A stretch of DNA of 11,022 nucleotides from Candidatus Colicola coprequi. GTDB taxonomy: Bacteria; Bacteroidota; Bacteroidia; Bacteroidales; Paludibacteraceae. Below are positions 1 through 7,858 of the stretch, in pieces (the stretch's first letter is position 1; every line of letters starts with the position of its first letter). Location: positions 1 through 11,022 of the forward strand of contig JAGHSR010000057.1 of the NCBI GenBank assembly GCA_018065765.1. Reading direction: 5' to 3'. The notes under the pieces were generated by a model. It did no database searches, was not told where the DNA came from, and saw only the letters and a list, made by a program, of their open reading frames with translations. Both the position numbers and the translations under genes were made by a program.

Positions 1-626
1 CGATATTTCTCGCTAAATTCAACAGCAAACTTGCGGAATAGGAGAGGTATATCATCCTTGCGTTCACGAAGTGCCGGCACCTTAATCTCCACCGTGTTCA
101 AACGATAATACAGGTCTTCGCGGAACTTGCCCGCCTTGATGGCTGCCGGTAAGTTGACATTGGTGGCAGCTACAACACGAACATCGGTTTTTTGCACAGC
201 GCTGGCTCCCATCTTAACAAATTCACCTGTTTCGAGCACGCGAAGCAATTTGGCTTGCATAGACAGGGGGAGCTCACCCACTTCATCCAAGAAGAGTGTG
301 CCGCCATTGGCTATCTCAAAATAACCCTTGCGATCCTTGATGGCATCGGTATAAGCCCCCTTCTCGTGACCAAATAGTTCGCTATCTATGGTTCCTTCCG
401 GAATAGCACCGCAGTTGACAACAAAGTACGGACCATGTTTGCGCGATGAATACGCATGAATGATTTGTGGAAAAAACTCCTTTCCGGAGCCGCTTTCACC
501 TATCACCATCACGCTGAGGTCGGTTTTAGCTACCTGCACAGCAATGTCTATGTCGCGACTGAGCAATGGGGAAAGACCTATGATGCCAAATCGTTGTTTG
601 ATGGTTTGAATTTCGTCTCTTGTCAT
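1..626 (-). CDS. Sigma-54-dependent transcriptional activator, AAA+ domain (partial, C-terminus beyond window)
   Basis: Bacterial enhancer-binding protein that uses ATP hydrolysis to remodel sigma-54 RNA polymerase at promoters. Reading back from the ATG at 624-626 gives about 208 residues before the window ends. Visible motifs are Walker A GESGSGKE (residues 43-50), NCGAIPEGTI (71-80), SELFGHEKG followed by GAYTDA in place of the GAFTGA loop (90-95), Walker B GGTLFLDEVGELP (108-120), the AATN sensor I motif (154-157) and the FREDLYYRLN segment (168-177). The AAA+ fold begins almost at the N-terminus, so there is no receiver, GAF or PAS domain. A Fis-type helix-turn-helix is expected in the missing C-terminus but is not seen. 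It lies 41 bases after rmlB on the same strand, with no obvious promoter or Shine-Dalgarno site in the gap. The frame upstream of the ATG is open but holds no nearby in-frame ATG. Family is certain; target genes are unknown. Confidence 0.93.
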   Translation of the reverse strand, partial: MTRDEIQTIKQRFGIIGLSPLLSRDIDIAVQVAKTDLSVMVIGESGSGKEFFPQIIHAYSSRKHGPYFVVNCGAIPEGTIDSELFGHEKGAYTDAIKDRKGYFEIANGGTLFLDEVGELPLSMQAKLLRVLETGEFVKMGASAVQKTDVRVVAATNVNLPAAIKAGKFREDLYYRLNTVEIKVPALRERKDDIPLLFRKFAVEFSEKY

Positions 627-667
627 GATAATTTGATAGTCAGTTTTTAGGTTATGATTAATCGAGT

Positions 668-1801
668 TTAACGATTTTTGTACATCTCATCGTAGTACTT
701 CTCGTAGTCACCGGACGTGATGTTGTCCATCCACTCTTGATTGTCCAAATACCATCGAACGGTTTTCTCAATACCTTCCTCAAACTGCAATGATGGCTCC
801 CAACCCAATTCGCGCTGGAGTTTGCGACTATCAATAGCATAGCGCATGTCGTGACCTGCACGATCGGTAACATAGGTGATAAGATCCAGGTCTTCACCCT
901 CTTTGCGTCCTAATATGCGATCTACAGTAGCGATGACCACCTTGATGATGTCGATATTCTTCCACTCGTTGAAACCACCGATATTGTAGGTTTCGGCAAT
1001 GGTACCTTTGTGAAAAATGATGTCAATAGCGCGAGCGTGATCCTCGACATACAACCAGTCACGTACGTTCTCTCCCTTGCCATAGACAGGCAGAGGTTTG
1101 CGATGACGGATGTTGTTGATAAACAGCGGTATCAGTTTCTCGGGGAACTGATAGGGACCATAGTTGTTGGAGCAGTTGGTCACGATGGTAGGCATCCCAT
1201 AAGTATCGTGGAAAGCGCGTACGAAGTGGTCGCTGCCGGCTTTGGCTGCTGAGTATGGACTATGAGGCGTATATTTGAGGTCTTCGGTGAAGAACTTCTC
1301 GCCATAAGCCAGATGATGGGTTCCGGATGATGCTGTGGTGCTAAAGGGAGGCTCTATACCTTGCGGGTGCGTCATTTCCAATGCGCCATACACCTCATCG
1401 GTGGAGATGTGGTAGAAACGTTTATTCTCGTACTTCTCCGGCAAACTTTCCCAATAGAGTTTGGCTGCCTGCAACATGCTCAGCGTACCCATCACATTGG
1501 TGCGAGCAAACGTGAATGGATCCTTGATGGAGCGGTCAACATGACTCTCGGCTGCCAGGTGGATAACACCCTGCACATTCTCCTCTTGCATGAGAGCAAA
1601 GATAGTGTCAAAATCGCAGATGTCAGCCTTGACAAAGCGGTAATTGGGTTTATCCTCGATATCCTTGAGATTTGCCAAATTGCCGGCATAGGTCAACTTG
1701 TCAACGTTGATGATTTTGTAATGAGGGTATTTGTTCACAAATAAGCGGACTACATGACTACCAATAAATCCTGCACCGCCGGTGATGATAATCGATTTCA
1801 T
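668..1801 (-). CDS. rfbB: dTDP-glucose 4,6-dehydratase (RmlB/RfbB)
   Basis: Cytoplasmic NAD-dependent enzyme that converts dTDP-glucose to dTDP-4-keto-6-deoxyglucose, the second step towards dTDP-L-rhamnose and other deoxysugars of surface polysaccharides. The 377-residue protein is an extended short-chain dehydrogenase. The NAD-binding glycine motif GGAGFIGS is at residues 8-15, HLAAESHVDRS at 81-91, the catalytic Thr-Asp-Glu triad at 134-136, the YSAAK (YxxxK) active site at 183-187, and the family-typical NNYGPYQFPEKLIP at 212-225. An insertion at about 145-180 before the YxxxK makes it slightly longer than the roughly 355-residue enteric enzyme. The gene starts 28 bases after the barrel gene, behind an A/T-rich leader without a Shine-Dalgarno site. 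rmlA, rmlC and rmlD are not in the window, so the product is either completed by enzymes encoded elsewhere or feeds another deoxysugar. Assignment is firm at family level; the end product is open. Confidence 0.97.
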   Translation of the reverse strand: MKSIIITGGAGFIGSHVVRLFVNKYPHYKIINVDKLTYAGNLANLKDIEDKPNYRFVKADICDFDTIFALMQEENVQGVIHLAAESHVDRSIKDPFTFARTNVMGTLSMLQAAKLYWESLPEKYENKRFYHISTDEVYGALEMTHPQGIEPPFSTTASSGTHHLAYGEKFFTEDLKYTPHSPYSAAKAGSDHFVRAFHDTYGMPTIVTNCSNNYGPYQFPEKLIPLFINNIRHRKPLPVYGKGENVRDWLYVEDHARAIDIIFHKGTIAETYNIGGFNEWKNIDIIKVVIATVDRILGRKEGEDLDLITYVTDRAGHDMRYAIDSRKLQRELGWEPSLQFEEGIEKTVRWYLDNQEWMDNITSGDYEKYYDEMYKNR

Positions 1802-1829
1802 ACTATAATAATTTTTTAGATATGCGTTT

Positions 1830-3587
1830 TTAGAATTTCCACTTAACCCCTATTTTTCCGTTAATGCCTGTCGTTTGATAGGCGTAGCAGATGTAGTTCA
1901 TACGGTTCATCAAGTTGTTAACTTGCAAATAGCATGCCAGCCACTTGTTGACCTTATATTCCGCTCCAATGTTGAGGTCGATGGTGGGTTTGAGTTTGAC
2001 ATTACCTTGATCGGTGAGTACCATACGACTACCCATAAAAGTGTTGCAGGTGTAAATAGACCATTTACTATCGATGTTGGCATGAATATCAAGATTCAGA
2101 TCCCAACTGGGACGATCGTATGCAGCCGTGTTGTCATACATGGATAAGTAAGACGGTATGTTCTCGATTGACTGTTGAATCCATTTATAGTAGTGGCCTG
2201 CCAACTTGATTCGAATGATGTCCTGATAGTGGTAGGTAAATTCGGCACCTACGGTCCAACGCTGCCAATCAGAATAGAAATAGTCGAGATCAAGCGTAGA
2301 ATAGAAGTTGGGTATAGAAGAGGAATGGCTGAAGTCGTGCAGCTGACCATAGAGGACACATTGGTTTTTGAGGTATGCGTAGCGAGCATAGACATCGATA
2401 AGGAAGCAGTCAATAGGACGAATCTTTAGTCCAAGGAAAGCGTCCACAGGAGTATAGGAGCAAACATGGCGGGAAATGACTCCGTTTGTCATGGGGCGAT
2501 AAGGATTGCTCTGCATAAACTCCTGCAAGGTTCCAAAGCCAAATTTACCTTCAGCACCACCGTAGAGTGCCAATAGTTTAGGCACAACGCGGTATTCAAC
2601 GCTGACATTGGGCGACGGAGCAAAACTGATATTGTCGCTATTGGACATCATAGAACCTCTACCTATGTTAACATCCAAATTGACACCTGCATGGACGCTG
2701 ACATTATGATCTTTGTACTCGTAGTAGGGTTCGATACGCATAGCATGACGACTGAGGATAGTGTCCTCATAATCTTGACGGAGCGAATCCAAAGTCAGGA
2801 AGGCGTTTTGGACGTATAGGTTGAGTCCTGCATGGTGGTCTGACCCCTCCCAAGCCACATTGGCATGCGTGCGGATTTGGTGCTCAGCGACTGCGTTGGG
2901 CAGGATATATGCAAAATAACCGGTTTGTACCAAATACTGAAAAGGCGTGCCTTTGGCTGAGCATACACCCACCGAAGCATCAACGTCCCAAATGTGTTGT
3001 TTGTCTCCGGGGTGGGTGAGGTCTTTGTAACCGGCTATGTGCAGTGAGTCGTCCTTGGCAAAGTAGCGACCGTAGCGAGTGAAGTAGTTGTGCCCGCCAC
3101 GAACCGCGAAGAACACATTTAAATCGGAAAATTGTTTGTTAAAATTCATTCCAACATAGCTATCAGACCAGGTCTTCGTTCCCCAGTCGGCATCGTGATA
3201 GGCAAAGAGATTGATGTCGATGGACTTCTTGGGTTGCAACCGATAGCGAAAATCCAGATACGAGTTGATATACCCCAAAGCCCCTTCCAAATATCCGCAC
3301 ATAGGCTCAGGATGGGTGAAATGGGTAGTGGAACTCTGCAAAGGATTGACATTGAAAGTCGTTTGAACAGGGAACGAACGCTCTGAATACTCAATGTTGA
3401 TTTCCTGCAGCTTCGTTTCCAATCGTTGTGGTGCGACACCTAACTTGCCGGCATTTTGGATGATGGGTTGAAACTCCCGTTCCACAGTCACGCTGCGCGA
3501 GATGGTGGAATCGTTGTTTTCTGCCATGAGGTAACCGACCGACATAAGACCGGCAACTAAAACAATTATGTATTTTCTTGTCATCAT
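1830..3587 (-). CDS. Outer-membrane beta-barrel protein, TonB-receptor-like without plug
   Basis: Predicted outer-membrane protein of 585 residues, function unknown. The first 22 residues form a signal peptide (hydrophobic IIVLVAGLMSVGYL, cleavage probably after MA). The segment SRSVTVEREFQPIIQNAGKL at 30-49 lies before the barrel. The rest is rich in alternating aromatic and polar residues typical of beta-strands, and it ends in GKIGVKWKF with the C-terminal Phe recognised by the BAM machinery. The NNLMNR segment near the end resembles the last strands of TonB-dependent receptors, so automatic annotation may call it a TonB-dependent receptor, but I see no plug domain or TonB box. The start at 3585-3587 overlaps the stop of the TPR gene (ATGA), with GGAGG at 3595-3599 seven bases upstream. 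A second ATG follows immediately at 3582-3584 and would change the protein by one residue. Translational coupling suggests it works with the TPR protein. Confidence 0.85.
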   Translation of the reverse strand: MMTRKYIIVLVAGLMSVGYLMAENNDSTISRSVTVEREFQPIIQNAGKLGVAPQRLETKLQEINIEYSERSFPVQTTFNVNPLQSSTTHFTHPEPMCGYLEGALGYINSYLDFRYRLQPKKSIDINLFAYHDADWGTKTWSDSYVGMNFNKQFSDLNVFFAVRGGHNYFTRYGRYFAKDDSLHIAGYKDLTHPGDKQHIWDVDASVGVCSAKGTPFQYLVQTGYFAYILPNAVAEHQIRTHANVAWEGSDHHAGLNLYVQNAFLTLDSLRQDYEDTILSRHAMRIEPYYEYKDHNVSVHAGVNLDVNIGRGSMMSNSDNISFAPSPNVSVEYRVVPKLLALYGGAEGKFGFGTLQEFMQSNPYRPMTNGVISRHVCSYTPVDAFLGLKIRPIDCFLIDVYARYAYLKNQCVLYGQLHDFSHSSSIPNFYSTLDLDYFYSDWQRWTVGAEFTYHYQDIIRIKLAGHYYKWIQQSIENIPSYLSMYDNTAAYDRPSWDLNLDIHANIDSKWSIYTCNTFMGSRMVLTDQGNVKLKPTIDLNIGAEYKVNKWLACYLQVNNLMNRMNYICYAYQTTGINGKIGVKWKF

Positions 3588-6502
3588 AACTCTTCCTCCT
3601 CTTCTACAATAGGTGTTTGTTGCTCCATTTGTTCGATAACTTGGAGCTTGTCAGCCACGAGCTGCTGTATGTCATCTTGTACTTTGTAGTTGGACTGCAA
3701 CGACAGCAGGTACTGTTTAGCCTGGAACAATTCACCTCGTTGCACATTGATGTCTGCCAGCAGAATCATACTTTTGGCAAGCCAATACTGATGTTGTGTT
3801 TTCATACTGGCGAAACTCATGATTTCCTCCTCTGAACTGTCAATAGCCCCCATCTGATAGTTACAATATGCCAGTAGATACTTAGCCTCAGCACCGGTAA
3901 CGATACGTACATCTTTAGCCAATGGTGTCAAATCGACGCTTGCCAATCCGTATTTCTCTTGTTTGAGCAAGGCTTTGGCACGGTTGTATAGCGCTTCCTC
4001 ACGGACATTCTTGGCTACTTGGTCATCTGACAGGATTTCAGTGGCAATCTGTATGGTAGCCTCGTAATCATTCAGGAAATAATTACAACGCAAGATACCC
4101 AACTGAGCCGTTATGGTGTTTTGGCGTTTGGTGCTGAGTTGTTTCATACGCTGAAAATAAGGAAGAGCAGTTTGATAGTCCTTGTTGTCAAACGAGATGG
4201 ACGCTACACGGGTACAAGCCTCCTCGATGTATGGATTGCCGGTGATTTCCGCCAATTGCTTGTACATGACGATAGCATCATCATATTGCTCCAACCGATA
4301 GTAACTATCAGCAGCGTAATAAGTAGCCAAGGTGCAATAGCGACCGCCGGAGCAATATTGACTGAGGTAGGTGCTCAAGCCACCAGCTGCCTGCTTGTAA
4401 TTACCCAACATATACTGTAGTTCAGCTGCGGCGAAAGTGAGCGAATCTTCCTGATTGGAGATATTCATGTTCATTTTGCCCAATTGTTTGGTATAAGCCA
4501 GATACTCACTGATTCGGTTGGTCTCTACACATATCTGCTCCATTCCCTCCAGTGCAGCGTAAGCCTCTTCGCTTCCCGGATAGTTCTGGATAGTGTATTT
4601 AAAGGCGTTGATGGCATCGTCGTACTGTTGCTGTGTTTGGTAGGACATTCCTAATTCCAAAGACGCTTTACGTGCGAGGTTACTGTTGGGATACTGTTGT
4701 ATCAAACGGTTGTAAGCATTGATGGCATCACCGGTATTATCTTCCTGCAAATGAGCACGGGCAATCTCATAGAGAGCATCGTCTGCGTAGTCAGATTTGG
4801 CATATTGATTGACCAGTTGTTCCATTACGCCGGCCTTGTCGTGGTAGCGTCGCATCAACCCCAGTGCATAGCCGCGTTGGAAGAGGGCATAATCGATGCC
4901 GGTGGAGTTTAGGTCAATCACACGTTGGTATGTGTCTGCGGCGTCTGCAAAAGCGCGGGCATTGAAGCAACAGTCACCGATACGGTTGAGAGCATCTGCG
5001 TACATGGGTTCTGTGGCAGACGATGAGGTGATGAATTGACGGAACATTGTCTCGGCTTCGTTGTACTGCTTAAGACTGAATAACGCATATCCTGCCAAAT
5101 AATCCACGTTGGCAATGTTCTTGGATTGCGAAGCGTTGCGTTGTTGTTTGTAGATCATGATGTCTGCATAGCAAGCCTCGTACTCATGCAAGCGATACTG
5201 ACACTCTGCGCGATAGTAATAAGCCTCGGTCTTGTAGGAAGATGTACCCGATTCGTTTTGAATCACTTCGCTCATCCATTTGCGAGCCTCGCCCATTTTG
5301 CCTTGCAGAAAAGCGTCTGCACCCAATTGATAACGCAGATACTGCTTGGTGTCTTGCAACTTCTGACTTGGATTGGGTATCTCGTTGATGGCTTTGTAAG
5401 CAGCAGCATAGTTTTTGCTGTTCATATACATATCTGCCAACAGTTGATACACCTGAGTGGCGTGTTTGGTGTTAGGATATGCTTTGAGAAAATCGTTGAA
5501 GGCTTGTATGTTCTCGCCCAATGCCGTGCCTGTCTGATAGGTGGTGAGGGCATAGTTATACATAGCTTCCTCACGAATGGCAGGTGTGAAATTGAAACGT
5601 GCTGCCGCAGCGTACGACAGTTTGGCTTTCTCTACATCGTTGAGTTTGATGTAAGCATTACCCAAATGCAGACACGTGCTCTCGGAAATAGTGTCTTTGA
5701 GTTCTTTGACCTGCTTGAATTGCGACACGGCTTCCTGCCAATGTTGCTGCTGATACTCGGACATAGCAAGCAGATAAATATCCTCACGAACTAAGGTCTT
5801 GTTCTGTTCGGTGAATAGTTTTTTGTACTCACTCAGATTATTAGCAGCCACATCGTATTTGCCCTGAGAGTAGTAGATTTCTCCCAAGATACGGTGTATT
5901 TCGCCATTGTTTTCGTTGCCGGGATTGTTCTCCAACAAGTATTTTGCTCGATCGTACACTTCATCGTAATTGCCTTGGGCATAATAGATTTGGATGATGT
6001 AGTAGGGTACAATCTTTTTGTACTGATTGGTGTGCTCAATACCCAAAAACTCCGGCAATGCCTTGTTGTAGTCACCTTGCAAATACCAACAGTAAGCATA
6101 GTAGTATTTGCCCTGTAGCGCATAGGGATTGTTGCTATCGCGGAGTGTTTTGAAGCAGGCGGCAGCTTCTTTGAACTTGTCCTGATGCATGTAAGCATAG
6201 CCGCGGTAGAAGTAGAACATAGGTTGCTGTTGACGTTCCAACTGCTTCCACTCGACCTTGTCAAATGTAGTCAGGGCGTTTTTGTACTTGCCTTTTTCTG
6301 TTTGCAGAATACCTATCATCAGTTGTGTTTCACTGCGATAGGTGGTGTAGGGGAAGTCAATCAGGTATTGCTTCAGCTCTTTTTGAGTTTCGCGGTTGCG
6401 TAGTTCAAAATGAGTTTTCAATTCTTGAAAGCGCTCCTCCATCTCGCTTGCATTCAGCAATAGGGAAAAGAAGGCGAATAGAACTAATAATCTGAGTTTC
6501 AT
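3584..6502 (-). CDS. Large periplasmic tetratricopeptide-repeat protein
   Basis: A 972-residue secreted scaffold protein with no recognised enzymatic domain. Residues 1-18 look like a signal peptide (KLRLLVLFAFFSLLLNA, cleavage near A18); there is no lipobox cysteine, so it should be soluble in the periplasm or held by a partner. Almost the whole mature chain is helical repeats of about 34-37 residues with TPR/Sel1-like spacing of Gly, Ala and Tyr. Clear examples lie near 93-126, 202-235, 460-493, 500-533, 573-606, 610-643 and 722-755. The chain ends in a short acidic tail (VEEEEEL). It starts six bases after potD, with no Shine-Dalgarno site, and its TGA stop overlaps the start of the barrel gene. 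Such TPR solenoids usually bind other proteins, so a complex with the barrel is the simplest inference. Parallels in layout are the TPR-plus-porin pairs of exopolysaccharide exporters, but no synthase is nearby. Role unknown. Confidence 0.88.
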   Translation of the reverse strand: MKLRLLVLFAFFSLLLNASEMEERFQELKTHFELRNRETQKELKQYLIDFPYTTYRSETQLMIGILQTEKGKYKNALTTFDKVEWKQLERQQQPMFYFYRGYAYMHQDKFKEAAACFKTLRDSNNPYALQGKYYYAYCWYLQGDYNKALPEFLGIEHTNQYKKIVPYYIIQIYYAQGNYDEVYDRAKYLLENNPGNENNGEIHRILGEIYYSQGKYDVAANNLSEYKKLFTEQNKTLVREDIYLLAMSEYQQQHWQEAVSQFKQVKELKDTISESTCLHLGNAYIKLNDVEKAKLSYAAAARFNFTPAIREEAMYNYALTTYQTGTALGENIQAFNDFLKAYPNTKHATQVYQLLADMYMNSKNYAAAYKAINEIPNPSQKLQDTKQYLRYQLGADAFLQGKMGEARKWMSEVIQNESGTSSYKTEAYYYRAECQYRLHEYEACYADIMIYKQQRNASQSKNIANVDYLAGYALFSLKQYNEAETMFRQFITSSSATEPMYADALNRIGDCCFNARAFADAADTYQRVIDLNSTGIDYALFQRGYALGLMRRYHDKAGVMEQLVNQYAKSDYADDALYEIARAHLQEDNTGDAINAYNRLIQQYPNSNLARKASLELGMSYQTQQQYDDAINAFKYTIQNYPGSEEAYAALEGMEQICVETNRISEYLAYTKQLGKMNMNISNQEDSLTFAAAELQYMLGNYKQAAGGLSTYLSQYCSGGRYCTLATYYAADSYYRLEQYDDAIVMYKQLAEITGNPYIEEACTRVASISFDNKDYQTALPYFQRMKQLSTKRQNTITAQLGILRCNYFLNDYEATIQIATEILSDDQVAKNVREEALYNRAKALLKQEKYGLASVDLTPLAKDVRIVTGAEAKYLLAYCNYQMGAIDSSEEEIMSFASMKTQHQYWLAKSMILLADINVQRGELFQAKQYLLSLQSNYKVQDDIQQLVADKLQVIEQMEQQTPIVEEEEEL
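3595..3599 (-). promoter_or_regulatory. Shine-Dalgarno site of the barrel gene, inside the TPR gene's acidic tail
   Basis: GGAGG on the minus strand lies seven bases before the ATG at 3587 and within codons for the Glu run that ends the TPR protein. Spacing favours the first of the two tandem ATG codons. It supports coupled translation of the pair. Confidence 0.6.
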
Positions 6503-6508
6503 TATGGA

Positions 6509-7825
6509 TTAAATTTTGCGCTTTTTGTTTTTTGTTTGGTGTAGCTTGTTGGCGTTGATGATGCGAATGATGATAAACGCGATGAGCAGAAGAACGACAA
6601 TACCAACATTCCAAAGCATGCCACTGCTAAGGTTGTCACCCTTAACGCGATTCCACATGTCAAGCATTTGTTCGGTTTGTTCGCCGCAGTCGTGCATGAG
6701 GGCACAACGCTCAATGACTGATTTGTCGGGATATTGTACAGGGTTGACATGTACCGCTTCTGTGCCTTCACCAAAGAAGTAACTGGCATCCACAGCTTCC
6801 GGATAAGCCTCTTCATCCTGAGCCCATTCGAGAATTTCGGGAGAAGCAATGACACTGACATAGCCGACTTCTTCCATGTTAAAGATGGCATTGTCAGGAC
6901 GGCACATAAAGTTAATAAAATAGGCTGCGGCTTTGGTGTTGACGGCATATTTAGGAATCACCCAACCGTCAAACCAAACATTGCTACCCTCTTTAGGAAC
7001 GATGTAATTGAGTTTGAGACCTATCTCTGCTGCTTCTTGGATAGCCCATTGAGCATCACCGCTCCAACTGAGGTTCATCCATGTTTTTCCTTTGGCCATT
7101 TCTTCTTTGCCAAAGTCCACTTCCCATCCTGCGATGTTATTTTTAGCCTTGTTTAGAATTTCCTCCACACGGGCTATGCGTTCAGGGGTGATGTTAGCTA
7201 CCAGTTCGTCCATATCCACTTCACCGCTGGCAATCTCGTCACGATATGCGTAAAGGATAATCACGGAATAAACATCACGGAAAGCGTCTTTCATGAATAT
7301 CTTGCCTTCAAATTTCGGATTGAAGATGGCGTCCCACGATTGCAGTTCCTCAGCGCTAACCCATTGTGGGTTGTACAGCCATCCGGTGGTTCCACCCATG
7401 TAGCCGACAGCGTAGTCGCTCACTTGGATGTCGCTACCCTTAGGTGCCATCTGTTGGAACTTATCCAATACGAATGGGGCAACCAATTGGGTGTAGTCCG
7501 GTGTGTCGCCAAAGTCCTTGTTGATTTTCTGAAGCAGACCATTGCGCAACATGCGCTCCACGATATATTCCGATGGACAAACAACATCGTAGTCTTCTTT
7601 ACCAATCTCAATTTGGGTCAGCATGGACTCATTGATGTCGAATGTTTGATAACTAACCTGCACTTCTTCGCCCGTCTGTTCTCGATACCACTCCGGGAAT
7701 TTGTCCAAGACGTTTTGCATGTCAATGTAGTCTGCCCAGTTGTAAATCTTAAGGGTGTGTTCACGATCTGCGGCAGTTGCAGAAAAAGCTACGACAGTAG
7801 CCAAAAAGAAAAGAATCTTTTTCAT
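6509..7825 (-). CDS. potD: Polyamine ABC transporter substrate-binding protein PotD, with C-terminal membrane anchor
   Basis: Periplasmic receptor that captures spermidine or putrescine and delivers it to PotB/PotC. The 438-residue protein has a signal peptide (residues 1-19, ending ATAA), then LKIYNWADYI (25-34), the opening signature of PotD-type proteins. WSGDA (254-258) and VWFDGWVIPK (283-292) follow; by family comparison W254, W284 and D286 should be the polyamine-binding residues equivalent to E. coli W229, W255 and D257, an alignment made by eye. The fold ends near residue 397. It is followed by a hydrophobic stretch at about 403-423 and a basic tail rich in Lys, which looks like a transmembrane anchor with a cytoplasmic end. 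E. coli PotD is about 348 residues and has no such tail. There is no lipobox. The start lies 33 bases after potC. Spermidine versus putrescine preference cannot be told from the sequence. Confidence 0.95.
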   Translation of the reverse strand: MKKILFFLATVVAFSATAADREHTLKIYNWADYIDMQNVLDKFPEWYREQTGEEVQVSYQTFDINESMLTQIEIGKEDYDVVCPSEYIVERMLRNGLLQKINKDFGDTPDYTQLVAPFVLDKFQQMAPKGSDIQVSDYAVGYMGGTTGWLYNPQWVSAEELQSWDAIFNPKFEGKIFMKDAFRDVYSVIILYAYRDEIASGEVDMDELVANITPERIARVEEILNKAKNNIAGWEVDFGKEEMAKGKTWMNLSWSGDAQWAIQEAAEIGLKLNYIVPKEGSNVWFDGWVIPKYAVNTKAAAYFINFMCRPDNAIFNMEEVGYVSVIASPEILEWAQDEEAYPEAVDASYFFGEGTEAVHVNPVQYPDKSVIERCALMHDCGEQTEQMLDMWNRVKGDNLSSGMLWNVGIVVLLLIAFIIIRIINANKLHQTKNKKRKI

Positions 7826-7858
7826 AAAGCCATTCGTTTGTTTTTTTTGAGTTGTTTA

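Noticed and set aside
1830..3587. Calling the barrel protein a TonB-dependent receptor
   Set aside because: The last strands resemble such receptors, but no plug domain or TonB box is visible and 585 residues is short for the family.
5126..5794. 222-codon open frame on the plus strand opposite the TPR gene
   Set aside because: It lies wholly antisense to a well-supported TPR coding region, and its translation has no recognisable domain. It is a shadow of the biased codon use of the TPR gene.
7822..7833. Three-codon minicistron (ATG GCT TTA TGA) whose stop overlaps the potD ATG
   Set aside because: It could be a reinitiation device, but such a short match is easily chance and there is no Shine-Dalgarno site before it.
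7826..7858. Possible separate promoter or terminator between potC and potD
   Set aside because: The 33-base gap is A-rich, with no TAnnTTTG box and no convincing hairpin.
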